Assembly: GCA_004297775.1 (NCBI GenBank)
Contig: SCUE01000001.1
Span: 1-42,025 of the forward strand
Length of the DNA stretch: 42,025 bases
DNA from: Chloroflexota bacterium
Lineage (GTDB): Bacteria > Chloroflexota > UBA6077 > FW602-bin22
Direction: 5' to 3'
Shown: in pieces, positions 41,358 through 42,025 of the stretch
How positions within the stretch are numbered: position 1 is the stretch's first letter
Layout: every line of letters starts with the position of its first letter
Translations under genes and position numbers: made by a program
The notes under the pieces: model-generated
Databases searched by the model: none
The model's input: the letters and a program-made list of their open reading frames with translations, nothing else
What the model was told of the DNA's origin: nothing

Positions 41358-41930
41358 TTGGCGCAGCTCGACAGTGCAATGAGGGACCGCATCCGGGAGG
41401 CGCACGCCGCGGGTGCGCGACTGATTCGAGACAAGTCCGAGCCGGTTGACGTTGCCCTTGCCGTGGAGGAGCACCGTTGGCACTGGATGCCACACAAGGT
41501 GAAGTTGGTTCTGCTTGCGGAGTCCCACGTCTACACCACCCGCGATGACGTTGCTCTGAGCATCAACGCGAGTTCGCTGCCTCAGGCGGCTAGATCCGCC
41601 CCCGCTCAGTTTGTGCGTCTCGTGTATTGCCTGGCCTACGGTGAAAGAAGCCTCCTATCGGGGGCTCCGGTCGGACTCAAGAATCACGGCACTCCCCAGT
41701 TCTGGCGACTTCTCGGTTGCGTCGCCGGGACGGACGGAATTCGCCCCACAGTCAAAGCTTGGAGGCAAATCGGGCCGCGCCTCCGGTGGAAAGTCGGTAC
41801 GCTACTCGCGCTCCAGGCGCGGGGTATCTGGCTCATGGACGCATCTGTTCACGCCCTGTACAAGCCGGGCGGTGAACGAGTTCCAACGCCCGAAGGAACG
41901 CCCGCAGGTCGTGTCCCTGGACGTGTGTAG
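41358..41930 (+). CDS. Uncharacterised conserved protein with an ESHVYT motif
   Basis: 190 residues of no assigned function. After a helical N-terminus, 'HRWHWMPHKVKLVLLAESHVYTTRDD' gives a strand ending in a Glu-Ser-His motif, followed by 'FVRLVYCLAYGERSLLSG', 'GTPQFWRLLGCVAG' and 'GIWLMDASVHALYKPGG'. I recall similar unannotated bacterial and archaeal proteins whose layout is reminiscent of uracil-DNA-glycosylase-like folds; this is an impression, not a search. The TTG at 41358 is supported by an AGGAGG site six bases upstream. The last 15 residues turn Pro/Gly/Thr-rich while a neighbouring frame stays open to 42015, so a frameshift near 41875 cannot be excluded. Confidence 0.65.
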   Translation: MAQLDSAMRDRIREAHAAGARLIRDKSEPVDVALAVEEHRWHWMPHKVKLVLLAESHVYTTRDDVALSINASSLPQAARSAPAQFVRLVYCLAYGERSLLSGAPVGLKNHGTPQFWRLLGCVAGTDGIRPTVKAWRQIGPRLRWKVGTLLALQARGIWLMDASVHALYKPGGERVPTPEGTPAGRVPGRV

Positions 41931-41963
41931 AAGCGGGTGCGCGGTCCGCGCGGCCATCGGCGC

Positions 41964-42025
41964 TCAGCCGACGGCGGGCAGTGGCAAGGGTATCACCTCC
42001 TCTGTGGGCTCGTAGAGCTTGGCCA
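41964..42025 (-). CDS. Possible 3' end of a gene running off the window
   Basis: On the minus strand the last 62 bases read 'AKLYEPTEEVIPLPLPAVG' followed by TGA at 41964. The Pro/Leu/Val-rich ending and its codon use look like a protein C-terminus, and it is convergent with the 41358 gene. It is too short for a family call. Confidence 0.3.
   Translation of the reverse strand, partial: AKLYEPTEEVIPLPLPAVG

Noticed and set aside
1..42025. tRNA, rRNA or CRISPR loci
   Set aside because: No cloverleaf with a GGTTCGAATCC-type arm outside coding text, no rRNA signature and no regular repeat-spacer array were found by reading.

Overview
The window is GC-rich bacterial chromosome with many GTG/TTG starts, tightly packed genes and no tRNA, rRNA or CRISPR array that I can see. 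The substrate-binding lipoprotein with a long Pro/Ala/Thr-Gln linker after its lipobox, the LmbE/MshB-type deacetylase, the B. subtilis-type IlvD and the many enolase-superfamily and TIM-barrel sugar genes fit an uncultured Chloroflexota (Thermomicrobia-like) bacterium. That placement is an inference from gene style, not a phylogeny.

Layout. 0-9 kb is housekeeping: a small membrane-anchored protein, an orphan DUF433 antitoxin-like gene, a histidine phosphatase, a translationally coupled dinB-lipid kinase pair, ilvD, an hflK-hflC operon behind an apparent transcription attenuator, and a PIG-L deacetylase. 9.2-12.9 kb holds an uncharacterised 735-residue coiled-coil protein facing a lone phage-terminase-like ATPase/nuclease gene whose start codon overlaps a perfect GAAC-N4-GTTC (LexA/SOS-type) box. 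13-24 kb carries a galactonate-dehydratase-like enzyme, a VIT/CCC1 transporter, a PAP2-like membrane protein, an ankyrin protein, an HpcH/HpaI aldolase, a PIN toxin-antitoxin pair, a GarR-like reductase, a lactate-oxidation locus (LutC plus a LutB-LutA fusion), an MFS exporter and an ArsR-SRPBCC pair.

25.2-35.0 kb is a seven-gene minus-strand catabolic operon: GntR/FCD regulator, GH2 glycosidase, ABC solute-binding lipoprotein, two permeases (no ATPase), sulfatase and an enolase-superfamily dehydratase. It reads as a module that cuts, desulfates, imports and dehydrates a sulfated, uronate- or aldonate-containing glycan. It starts at a promoter that appears to share its -10 element with a divergent creatininase-family gene. 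A truncated SDR/uronate-dehydrogenase-like gene lies at its far end.

36-42 kb is a decaying accessory zone: an IS21-family remnant (istA 3' end and istB 5' end with nonsense and frameshift lesions), a dead HpcH/HpaI aldolase copy, then an intact sugar set (two TIM-barrel isomerases, a Gfo/Idh/MocA dehydrogenase, a cupin), an orphan tandem hairpin repeat, and an uncharacterised 190-residue protein.

Several intergenic spaces carry imperfect direct copies of neighbouring gene ends, 38-44 bp long and 87-96 bp apart, which is an unexplained pattern. The most interesting signals are the SOS-boxed solitary terminase, the hflKC attenuator, the shared -10 bidirectional promoter and these gene-end duplications.
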